A DNA stretch of 13,400 bases. Origin: JBEIUO01 sp964549785. GTDB taxonomy: Bacteria > Planctomycetota > Phycisphaerae > Phycisphaerales > UBA1924. Position numbers and translations under genes: made by a program. Where the stretch lies: NCBI GenBank assembly GCA_964549785.1, contig CAZJXA010000078.1, positions 1 to 13,400 on the forward strand, in the 5' to 3' direction. Positions 1 to 6,215 of this stretch are shown piece after piece; position 1 is the stretch's first letter, and every line of letters begins with the position of its first letter. Under the pieces are notes generated by a model. That model saw only the letters and a program-made list of their open reading frames with translations. It did not search any database and was not told the origin of the DNA.

Positions 1-972
1 ATCCAGATCGATCCGGTCATGCAGTCGGTCAAGCCCGATTCGCGCGTCCAGTTTCCGCAGGCCGCTGCGCCACTGGATGAGTCACTGGCCAAGGCCATCA
101 TCGGGCTTGCCGACGCCTTCGCCAAAGGCGACGGTGACTCCGTCAGCACCATGCTCGCGCCGGCGGCCCGGGCCGACCTCAGCGCCCTGCTCAACTCCGG
201 CGAGTTTGACGAGGAAGCGGCGAAGATCGAGGCCGTGCGACTGGTCGCGGTCAGCGAGTCGCCCGGCGACTCACTCCCCTCGTCGGGTGCACAGGTCTAC
301 TGGACCATCCAGTCGCCCGAAGGCGCGTACGTCATGGGATGGAACGCGCTGCGCGTCGATGACGCCTGGGTCTTTGACGGCACCGGCTCGACCGCCACGA
401 TCCGGAAGCGGGCCACCGAATGGGACGGGGCGAGCACCGACGACCTGACCAAAACGACGGTGATGAGAGAGGCCTCAAGACCGGGTCAGGCGACCGCCAG
501 CCCGGCGGAAGTGCCCGGGGCGACTGCACTCGCCGCCGAATCGTCCGGGACGGATTCGTCGGAAGGTGACGCGTCTCTGCTCCAAGGGAGGACTGAGGCC
601 GCTACGGGCGTTATTCCCGGCCGGAGACCGCTCGAGTTGTATTTGCGGATCGAGATCGTCCGCCGCGCCATGATCGCGGGCGGTCAACCGATGCCCGCGG
701 ATCGAGCGCTCCAGATGGATCTGGCCCGCCTCCTCAGCGTCGACGTGGATGCGATCAAGAACGACCTTCGGATCGGTGAACACGATGCGAAGTTCGGCAA
801 CGTCCTGCCGGCGTCGGAGTTTTCGGTGATCGTCGACCAGCTTTCGAACGGGCTGCCGTCGCTGCCCTGGGGCGGTGCGGTCACCAAAGATGCCGTGCTC
901 GGCTGGTGCAGCGAGATCAACAACCTTCCACTCCCGGCCATCAAGGCGCTCTACGCCAAAGGCAAAAAGTAA
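1..972 (+). CDS. Hypothetical protein, 5'-truncated by window edge
   Basis: I do not recognise this protein. The frame is open back to base 1, so the 5' end probably lies outside the window; the first internal ATG is at 19 (317 residues from there to the TAA at 970-972). Counting from that Met, residues about 22-130 alternate helix-like and strand-like stretches, including AFAKGDGDSVSTML and VYWTIQSPEGAYVMGWNALR. This resembles the small alpha+beta NTF2/SnoaL-type folds, but only weakly. Residues about 131-205 are a low-complexity linker rich in Ala, Ser, Thr and Gly. Residues about 206-317 look like a helical domain (LELYLRIEIVRRAMIAGG, then LARLLSVDVDAIKNDLRIGE) ending in a basic AKGKK tail. 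No signal peptide or membrane segment is visible in this part. The stop lies 25 bases before fabG on the same strand, so co-transcription is possible. The coding frame is well supported; the function is unknown. Confidence 0.8.
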   Translation: MQIDPVMQSVKPDSRVQFPQAAAPLDESLAKAIIGLADAFAKGDGDSVSTMLAPAARADLSALLNSGEFDEEAAKIEAVRLVAVSESPGDSLPSSGAQVYWTIQSPEGAYVMGWNALRVDDAWVFDGTGSTATIRKRATEWDGASTDDLTKTTVMREASRPGQATASPAEVPGATALAAESSGTDSSEGDASLLQGRTEAATGVIPGRRPLELYLRIEIVRRAMIAGGQPMPADRALQMDLARLLSVDVDAIKNDLRIGEHDAKFGNVLPASEFSVIVDQLSNGLPSLPWGGAVTKDAVLGWCSEINNLPLPAIKALYAKGKK

Positions 973-997
973 GAACACAGGGCACGCTCGGCACCAC

Positions 998-1744
998 ATG
1001 ATTCACACGCAAACCCGTATCGCTCTCGTCACCGGGGCCTCCCGCGGCATCGGCAAAGCCATCGCTCTCCGCCTCGCCAAGGACGGTCGGCACGTCGTGC
1101 TCTGCGCACGCTCCGAAGGCCCGCTCAACGACCTGAAGGCTCAGATCGAGTCCGCCGGTGGCGCTGCCTCGGTTTCGGCGTTCGATGTTGCCGATTCCCT
1201 AGCCACCACGGCCGCCATCGAGAAAGCCGCTTCCGACCACGGGCGGCTCGACATCCTTGTCAACAACGCCGGGATCACGAAAGACGGGCTGGCGCTGCGC
1301 ATGAGCGACGAGGATTGGGACGCGGTGGTGGATACCAACCTTAAATCGGCGTTCGTGGCCATTCGCTCCGCCGCGCGGGTCATGATGAAGAACAAGTTCG
1401 GGCGCATCGTCAATATCAGCAGCACGAGCGGCGTCGTGGGCAATGCGGGTCAGGCCAACTATGCCGCGGCCAAGGCCGGCTTACTAGGGCTCACCAAGAG
1501 CATCGCGCGGGAACTGGGTGGGAAGAACATCACCTGCAACGCCGTAGCGCCCGGCTTCATCGAAACCGACATGACGGCCAACCTCCCGCAAACGGTCAAG
1601 GACCACGTCACCACCCTGATGGCGATCAAGCGGCTCGGCACGGGCGATGACATCGCGGCGTGTGTCGCGTATCTGGCCAGCGACGAAGCGGGGTTCATCA
1701 CCGGTCAGACGGTGTGCGTGGACGGCGGCATGACGATGTGCTGA
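998..1744 (+). CDS. fabG: 3-oxoacyl-[acyl-carrier-protein] reductase FabG
   Basis: A short-chain dehydrogenase/reductase of 248 residues, the usual FabG length. The family reduces 3-oxoacyl-ACP to 3-hydroxyacyl-ACP with NADPH in the cytosol, the first reductive step of each fatty acid elongation cycle. Seen in the sequence: the Rossmann cofactor motif TGASRGIG (residues 12-19), the NNAG motif at 89-92, Asn114, and the catalytic Ser142, Tyr155 and Lys159 in the block GQANYAAAKAG, which is very typical of true FabG. The C-terminus has the family's GQTVCVDGGM. I chose the ATG at 998 because it puts the Rossmann strand about seven residues from the N-terminus; the frame is open further upstream to 875 but that would overlap the previous gene. 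No convincing Shine-Dalgarno precedes it. It lies between an unknown gene and prfC, not beside fabD or acpP. Some SDR paralogs reduce other substrates, but the motif match favours FabG. Confidence 0.93.
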   Translation: MIHTQTRIALVTGASRGIGKAIALRLAKDGRHVVLCARSEGPLNDLKAQIESAGGAASVSAFDVADSLATTAAIEKAASDHGRLDILVNNAGITKDGLALRMSDEDWDAVVDTNLKSAFVAIRSAARVMMKNKFGRIVNISSTSGVVGNAGQANYAAAKAGLLGLTKSIARELGGKNITCNAVAPGFIETDMTANLPQTVKDHVTTLMAIKRLGTGDDIAACVAYLASDEAGFITGQTVCVDGGMTMC

Positions 1745-1783
1745 TCGCGACCGCGAAAAGCATCGACCGACAACACCGCTTCT

Positions 1784-3436
1784 ATGAGTCACCACACCGA
1801 TATCCTGCCCCGCCGCACGTTCGCCATCATCTCGCACCCCGATGCGGGCAAGACGACGCTTACCGAGAAGTTCCTGCTGTACGGCGGCGCGATCGAACTC
1901 GCCGGGTCGGTGACGGCCCGCAGAAACCAGCGGGCGACCGCTTCCGACTGGATGGAACTCGAGAAGCAGCGCGGTATCTCGATCAGTTCGACACTGCTCC
2001 AGTTTGATTACAGCGGGTTCCGCGTCAACCTGCTCGACACGCCGGGCCACAAGGACTTTTCGGAAGACACGTACCGAGTGCTGTCGGCGGTCGATGCGGC
2101 GGTGATGGTGATCGACTCGGGCAAGGGCGTGGAAGCGCAGACACGGAAATTGTTCGAGGTGTGTCGGCGGCGTGGGGTGCCGATCTTCACGTTCATGAAC
2201 AAGTGCGACCGCCCGACGCGGGAGCCGCTGGAACTGATCGATGAACTGGAGAAGGTCCTGGGGATCGGGGCGTATCCGATCAACTGGCCCCTCGGGACCG
2301 GGCCCGCGTTCAAAGGCGTCTATGACCGGCTCGACCGCCGGATGCACCTCTTCGAGCGCACCAAAGCCGGAGCGTTCGTCGCCCCCGTCGAAGTCGGAGG
2401 GCTGGACGATCCGGCTTTGCGAGAGAAACTCGATGCGCCGGAGCATCGCGAGGCGCTCGAGGAAATCCGGATGCTCGACGGGGCGGGTGAGTCATTCGAT
2501 CCGGCCTCGGTACTCGATGGCAAGGTGACCCCGGTGTTCTTTGGCAGCGCGATGAACAACTTCGGCGTCAAGATGCTGCTCGACGGGTTCCTCCGGTACT
2601 CAAGTCCTCCCACGGCGCGGGTGTCGCGGGCGGGGATTATCCAGCCCGATGACCGCCGCTTCAGCGGCTTTGTGTTCAAGATTCAGGCCAACATGGACCC
2701 GCGGCACCGTGACCGCATCGCCTTTCTCCGGGTCGTCTCGGGTAAGTTCGAGCGCGACATGTTCGTGGTTCATGCCCAGAGCGGGCGGCGTGTGCGGCTC
2801 GGCAACGCGACCAAACTCTTCGGGAACCAACGCGAGACGGTGGAAGAAGCCGTTGCTGGTGACGTTGTCGGACTGGTCGGCAACGACCTTTTCGGCATCG
2901 GCGACACCCTGACCGACGACCGAACGATTGTCTATGACGAGATCGCCGAGTTCACGCCCGAGTGCTTCGCGTACTTGCACAATCCGCAACCGGGCAACTA
3001 CAAGAAGTTCAATCTGGGGCTGGAGCAGTTGCTGCGGGAGGGCGTGGCGCGGCGGTTCGAGCCGGTGGGCGGTACTCAGAAGGTCGCCCTTTTGGCCGCC
3101 GTCGGGCCGCTCCAGTTTGAGGTGCTGACGTACCGTCTGCAGAACGAGTACGGAGCGGAGTCGCGGCTCGAGAACACCTCGTGGTCCATCGGCCGCTGGT
3201 GGCGATTCAAAGACGGGCCGACGCCGACGCTCGCCAACGTTCAGACCATCGATCTCCCGGAAACGCCGGACAACTCGCGGCTGGTCTTTGACGACCGTGG
3301 CCGGGCCATGGTGCTCTTCGTCGATGAGTGGCCGCTGCGTTTCTTTGGTGAACGCAACAAGAACGTTGAACTTTCGCCGCTGCCGTTCGACCGGCGGCCG
3401 GCCGAGGGTTCGGAGGCCGGAAGCCCGGGGTCCTAA
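1784..3436 (+). CDS. prfC: Peptide chain release factor 3 (RF3)
   Basis: A translational GTPase of 550 residues, slightly longer than the roughly 530 of E. coli RF3. RF3 binds the ribosome after peptide release and drives RF1/RF2 off, using GTP. Seen: P-loop SHPDAGKTT at 17-25, the switch/G3 motif DTPGH at 85-89, G4 NKCD at 139-142 and G5 GSA at 254-256. The variant P-loop with HPDAGKTTLTEK, the block ASDWMELEKQRGISISS at about 53-69 and NWPLGTGPAFKGVYDR at about 167-182 are RF3-type rather than EF-G or TypA. The later domain-2 and C-terminal parts (FGNQRETVEEAVAGDVVG, then VGPLQFEVLTYRLQNEYG) also match RF3. The last 15 or so residues are a polar extension. The start ATG at 1784 lies eleven residues before the first strand and has no clear Shine-Dalgarno. 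It follows fabG by 39 bases, and its TAA overlaps the stop of the convergent fabH. Confidence 0.96.
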   Translation: MSHHTDILPRRTFAIISHPDAGKTTLTEKFLLYGGAIELAGSVTARRNQRATASDWMELEKQRGISISSTLLQFDYSGFRVNLLDTPGHKDFSEDTYRVLSAVDAAVMVIDSGKGVEAQTRKLFEVCRRRGVPIFTFMNKCDRPTREPLELIDELEKVLGIGAYPINWPLGTGPAFKGVYDRLDRRMHLFERTKAGAFVAPVEVGGLDDPALREKLDAPEHREALEEIRMLDGAGESFDPASVLDGKVTPVFFGSAMNNFGVKMLLDGFLRYSSPPTARVSRAGIIQPDDRRFSGFVFKIQANMDPRHRDRIAFLRVVSGKFERDMFVVHAQSGRRVRLGNATKLFGNQRETVEEAVAGDVVGLVGNDLFGIGDTLTDDRTIVYDEIAEFTPECFAYLHNPQPGNYKKFNLGLEQLLREGVARRFEPVGGTQKVALLAAVGPLQFEVLTYRLQNEYGAESRLENTSWSIGRWWRFKDGPTPTLANVQTIDLPETPDNSRLVFDDRGRAMVLFVDEWPLRFFGERNKNVELSPLPFDRRPAEGSEAGSPGS

Positions 3437-4440
3437 AGTTGCCAGAGGCTGCTGCCCCAAGTGAGGCCGCCTCCGAAGGCGACGAACATCACCTTTTGGC
3501 CGTCACGGACGCGGCCCTCGCGGCGGAGTTCGTCGAGGCACAGGGGGACGCTGGCGGCGACGGTGTTGCCGACGCGGTCGATATTAATGTAGAGTTTGTC
3601 CTCGGGGAGCCCGAACTTTTCGCGGGCAGCCAGGAGGATGCGGGCGTTGCTTTGGTGGCAGACGAACATATCGACGTCGTCGGCCGCGACGCCCGCCTTT
3701 TCGAGCGTGTCGGCGATCAGTTTCGGGAAGGTTCCGACGGCGAACTTAAAGACGCCGGCGCCGTTCATCTGCACATAATTGATGGCCGCCGGATCGGGCG
3801 TGACGCCGGGCGGGAAATCGCGGTCGAGTTGGGGGACGTAGATATCTTTCCAGCCGGGGCCGTCGGCGTGCATGGCTTGTGCGAGCAGCCCCTTGGAGGG
3901 ATCATCGGTGGCCTTCAGGATGGCGGCGCCGGCTGCATCGCCGAAGATGATGGCGGTGCTGCGGCCGGCATCGCAATAGTGCATGTGGTTGGTGACGGTG
4001 TCGGCCCCGATGAGGCCGATCGTGTTGTACGCCCCGCCGCGGATGAGGTCGTGGGCGATGTTAAGGCCGAAGACAAACCCGCTGCATGCGGCGTTGAGGT
4101 CGAACGCCCCCGCCCGCGTCGCCTTGACGCGGTTCGCCACGAGGCACGCCGAGGCCGGGCACGGCATCTCGGGGGTCATGGTGGCGAGGATGATGAGGTC
4201 GAGGTCGTCGGGAACGAGGTGGGCGTCGGCGAGCGCGGTCGACAGCGCTCGGGCCGAAAGGACGGACGTTGACTCGTCGCCGGAGATAACTCGGCGTTCC
4301 CGGATGCCGGTGCGCTGCATGATCCACTCGTCGGAGGTGGTCATCAACTTCTCCAGGTCGGAGTTCAGGAGTTTTTTGGCCGGCAGGCACGAACCGGTGC
4401 CCGCGATCCGAACGCCTCTCGCCGAACGACTGTGATGCAT
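3433..4440 (-). CDS. fabH: 3-oxoacyl-[acyl-carrier-protein] synthase III (KAS III, FabH)
   Basis: The enzyme condenses an acyl-CoA primer with malonyl-ACP and so initiates fatty acid synthesis in the cytosol. From the chosen ATG it is 335 residues, close to the family norm. Seen: the catalytic triad as Cys119 in LNAACSGF, His262 in VCHQSNARI and Asn292 in RVGNTVAASVP, plus the N-terminal thiolase-fold start RIAGTGSCLP, the TTSDEWI..RTGI block and the C-terminal AFGGGLTWGS. Start choice: the ATG at 4440 has GGGAG a few bases upstream and puts 11 residues ahead of the first strand. A GTG at 4464, in frame, preceded by AGGA, would add eight residues and cannot be excluded. It follows plsX in the same direction (84 bases to this ATG). 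Its TAG overlaps the prfC TAA on the other strand, leaving no room for a terminator between them. Primer preference cannot be read from the sequence. Confidence 0.96.
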   Translation of the reverse strand: MHHSRSARGVRIAGTGSCLPAKKLLNSDLEKLMTTSDEWIMQRTGIRERRVISGDESTSVLSARALSTALADAHLVPDDLDLIILATMTPEMPCPASACLVANRVKATRAGAFDLNAACSGFVFGLNIAHDLIRGGAYNTIGLIGADTVTNHMHYCDAGRSTAIIFGDAAGAAILKATDDPSKGLLAQAMHADGPGWKDIYVPQLDRDFPPGVTPDPAAINYVQMNGAGVFKFAVGTFPKLIADTLEKAGVAADDVDMFVCHQSNARILLAAREKFGLPEDKLYINIDRVGNTVAASVPLCLDELRREGRVRDGQKVMFVAFGGGLTWGSSLWQL

Positions 4441-4488
4441 CTCCAACTCCCTGGCGATTGGCACGGGAATCCTGCCCCGTGGTGTGGC

Positions 4489-4504
4489 GCGACCGACCGG
4501 TCGC
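4489..4504 (-). other. Perfect inverted repeat in the plsX-fabH gap
   Basis: GCGACC and GGTCGC are separated by four bases, giving a 6-bp all-paired stem with a tetraloop between the plsX stop and the fabH start. There is no following T-run on either strand, so it does not look like an intrinsic terminator. It could be an mRNA processing or stability element, or chance in GC-rich DNA. Confidence 0.3.
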
Positions 4505-4524
4505 TGTCCGCCGGGGGCTCGGGC

Positions 4525-5661
4525 TTACGCCCGCGCCGGCTCTTTGGTGGTCCCGGTATCGGACGATACGCCGCGAGCATCCAGGACGTGTTCGACCTGG
4601 GCCAAGCGGGTCACAATCTCCTGATTGACGCCCGCGTGGACGAATTTGCGGCAGTTGCGAATGGCCGCGCGAATGGTGCGGGCCTCGCTGCTGCCGTGGG
4701 CGATAAAGCAAGCGCCGTTGACGCCCAGGAGCGGGGCGCCACCGGTTTCGTGATAGTCGTTCTTGGAGTAGATCGCTTTGACGATGGGCTCAAACTGGAG
4801 GGCGAGCATCGGGTTCTGCTCAAAGATCTCGGCCGCGATGGCCTTGAAGAGACTCTTGGCCAGCCCTTCCATCGCCTTCAGCAGGGTGTTGCCGACCAGG
4901 CCGTCGGTCACGACGACGTCCGCAGCTCCCTCGAAGAAATCACGGCCTTCGACAAAGCCTACGAAGTTGAGGTCGGGCGTGGCCTTGAAGAGTTCACGGG
5001 CTTCCTTGATGATGCCCGTTCCTTTTCCCTCTTCGCTGCCGATGTTCATGAGGCCGATCCGCGGCGACGGCATCCCCAGCACGCGGCGGGCGAGGACGTC
5101 GGCCATGACGCCGTATTGCCAGAGATGTTCGGCCTTGGGCTCGGGGTTGGCACCGGCATCGGTCAGGACGACGTTGCCGCGGAACCCCGGGACGGTGACG
5201 GCGATGCCCGGGCGGATGACGTTGGGGAGGCGCCGCATGTGCAGCATGGCGGCGGCAACACAGGCACCGGTGTTGCCGGCTGAGAGGACCACATCGCAGC
5301 GGCGGGCGTGGCCTTTCGCGCCCATCTGATGCATTTTGACGATCGAAGAGTCGGTCTTCGCGCGGACCGCCTTGGCCGCGGAATCGCCCATTTCGATGAC
5401 TTGGTCGCAGTGGACGATCTCGATCCGCGGATCGCCGGGCTTGATTCCCTTTTCGCGGAGGTGTTCGATGATCAACGCTTCGCGGCCGACCAGAACGAGC
5501 GTGTCGCCCGGGGGCAAGTCGTCGAGGGCCATGACGCAACCCTTGAGGATCGCATCTGGCGCATTGTCACCACCCATAACGTCGATAGCCACCCGAACAG
5601 GGGGGAGCGTTTCGGCGGGTGCCTTGGGTGCGGAGGAAGTAATTGTGGGCGGTGAATTCAC
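4525..5661 (-). CDS. plsX: Phosphate acyltransferase PlsX (acyl-ACP:phosphate transacylase)
   Basis: PlsX converts acyl-ACP and inorganic phosphate into acyl-phosphate, the donor used by PlsY to start phosphatidic acid synthesis. It is a peripheral membrane enzyme. The 378 residues are slightly above the usual length of about 330-350 because of an N-terminal extension and a polar tail. Seen: the family opening VAIDVMGGDNAP at about 24-35, the block DVVLSAGNTGA, VLTDAGANPEPKAEHLWQYG, the signature IGLMNIGSEEGKGT, the NFVGFVEGRDFFEG block and VVTDGLVGNTLLK, then PLLGVNGACFIAHGSS near the end. The first start in frame is a GTG at 5661 with no Shine-Dalgarno; a GTG within VRVAIDV nearer the fold is an alternative, so the first 20 or so Pro/Ser/Thr-rich residues are uncertain. 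It sits between rpmF (54-base gap) and fabH, the arrangement seen in many bacteria. Confidence 0.95.
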   Translation of the reverse strand: MNSPPTITSSAPKAPAETLPPVRVAIDVMGGDNAPDAILKGCVMALDDLPPGDTLVLVGREALIIEHLREKGIKPGDPRIEIVHCDQVIEMGDSAAKAVRAKTDSSIVKMHQMGAKGHARRCDVVLSAGNTGACVAAAMLHMRRLPNVIRPGIAVTVPGFRGNVVLTDAGANPEPKAEHLWQYGVMADVLARRVLGMPSPRIGLMNIGSEEGKGTGIIKEARELFKATPDLNFVGFVEGRDFFEGAADVVVTDGLVGNTLLKAMEGLAKSLFKAIAAEIFEQNPMLALQFEPIVKAIYSKNDYHETGGAPLLGVNGACFIAHGSSEARTIRAAIRNCRKFVHAGVNQEIVTRLAQVEHVLDARGVSSDTGTTKEPARA

Positions 5662-5715
5662 AGTGTGCGGGCCGCCGCGGCCGTTGGAGGCCCCGAGCGA
5701 ACCAGAACCCTTGGA

Positions 5716-5928
5716 TCAGCCCTTGCTCTTCTTCTTGGCCATCCCGATCCCCAACTTGGGGACCTTGATCTTGAGGCCGGCGCGGACATACCCGGATTCT
5801 TTGCACGCTTTGTGGTGCAGCTTGGGTTGGCCGGTCAACGGGCAGACCGAGGCATCGATACCGACCAAAGCGTGGTGGGCACGGCGGCGACGGGTGCGGC
5901 CGTAACTGACTCTCATTGGGGGAAGCAT
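5716..5928 (-). CDS. rpmF: 50S ribosomal protein L32
   Basis: A 70-residue basic protein of the large ribosomal subunit. Seen: the basic N-terminal segment YGRTRRRRAHHAL (9-21), the family core CPLTGQPKLHHKACKESGY (29-47), and a Lys-rich tail ending in MAKKKSKG. It aligns with zinc-ribbon L32, whose core is CPxCGxPKLPHRVCPxCGY, but only the first cysteine of each pair is kept: Cys29 with Thr32, and Cys42 with Ser45. A full Cys4 zinc site therefore cannot form. The ATG at 5928 is supported by AAGGAG at 5936-5941 with a 7-base spacer, one of the few strong ribosome binding sites here; an internal Met5 is the alternative. The conserved linkage to plsX and fabH downstream supports the identification. 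The C-terminal tail of about 20 residues beyond the core is longer than in many L32 proteins. Confidence 0.92.
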   Translation of the reverse strand: MLPPMRVSYGRTRRRRAHHALVGIDASVCPLTGQPKLHHKACKESGYVRAGLKIKVPKLGIGMAKKKSKG

Positions 5929-5958
5929 GACGCAACTCCTTCAAAAACGTAGGGACAG

Positions 5959-5987
5959 ACGTTAGGGAAGTGGGGGGGAGGCGTCAA
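5959..5987 (-). promoter_or_regulatory. Candidate sigma-70-type promoter for rpmF-plsX-fabH
   Basis: Reading leftwards on the minus strand, TTGACG (5987-5982) is followed by a 17-base spacer and TAACGT (5964-5959). The -35 box matches 5 of 6 consensus bases and the spacing is ideal; the -10 box keeps the important first, second and last positions. Initiation would fall near 5952, giving a leader of about 24 bases that contains the AAGGAG site before the rpmF ATG at 5928. A 5-bp inverted repeat (GAGGC/GCCTC, 5978-5992) overlaps the -35 box. This is a prediction from the bases alone. Confidence 0.5.
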
Positions 5988-6094
5988 GCCTCGATGCGTC
6001 CCAAGTTATGAGTTCTTGGTCGTGGAGACCGTCGATTCGTCGGGTAAAGCGTTTCGCAAGCCGAACCCCCACCGTACGGAGGAGCACCGGGATC

Positions 6095-6106
6095 ATTTTG
6101 CAAAAT
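6095..6106. promoter_or_regulatory. 12-bp perfect palindrome, possible operator
   Basis: ATTTTGCAAAAT reads identically on both strands and stands out in GC-rich DNA. It lies about 110 bases upstream of the protease ATG and about 167 bases upstream of the rpmF ATG, so it could be a binding site for a dimeric regulator of either gene. No known regulator motif is assigned, and a chance AT-rich island is possible. Confidence 0.25.
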
Positions 6107-6215
6107 TCAACGTGACATCTCCGAAAAAACGGGTAGGCTGACCGACCAACTTGACGTTTCGTTAGCACACTATGCCCCGGGCCGCGTCTACCGGCGGGGT
6201 TTTGGAGAGCTCGAC

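Larger units (their letters stand above)
5929..6215. other. Divergent intergenic region, rpmF / protease
   Basis: This is the longest gene-free stretch in the window (287 bases). Besides the rpmF promoter and ribosome binding site it holds a perfect AT-rich 12-base palindrome at 6095-6106 and a GGAG site at 6204-6207 for the protease gene. TTGACG at 6151-6156 and TATGCC at 6171-6176 resemble promoter boxes but are only 14 bases apart. I see no tRNA, no terminator hairpin with a T-run and no convincing small gene. Confidence 0.5.

Noticed and set aside
5972..5978. Run of seven G as a phase-variation tract
   Set aside because: It lies in the spacer of the predicted rpmF promoter, is short, and a similar run at the right edge (13394-13400) lies in coding sequence of sod; there is no sign of variability in a single sequence.
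5962..6168. 68-codon minus-strand frame with a GTG start upstream of rpmF
   Set aside because: It has no ribosome binding site, covers the predicted rpmF promoter and shows no family resemblance.
6151..6176. TTGACG and TATGCC as a protease promoter
   Set aside because: The spacing is 14 bases, too short for a standard sigma-70 promoter, and the second box is weak.
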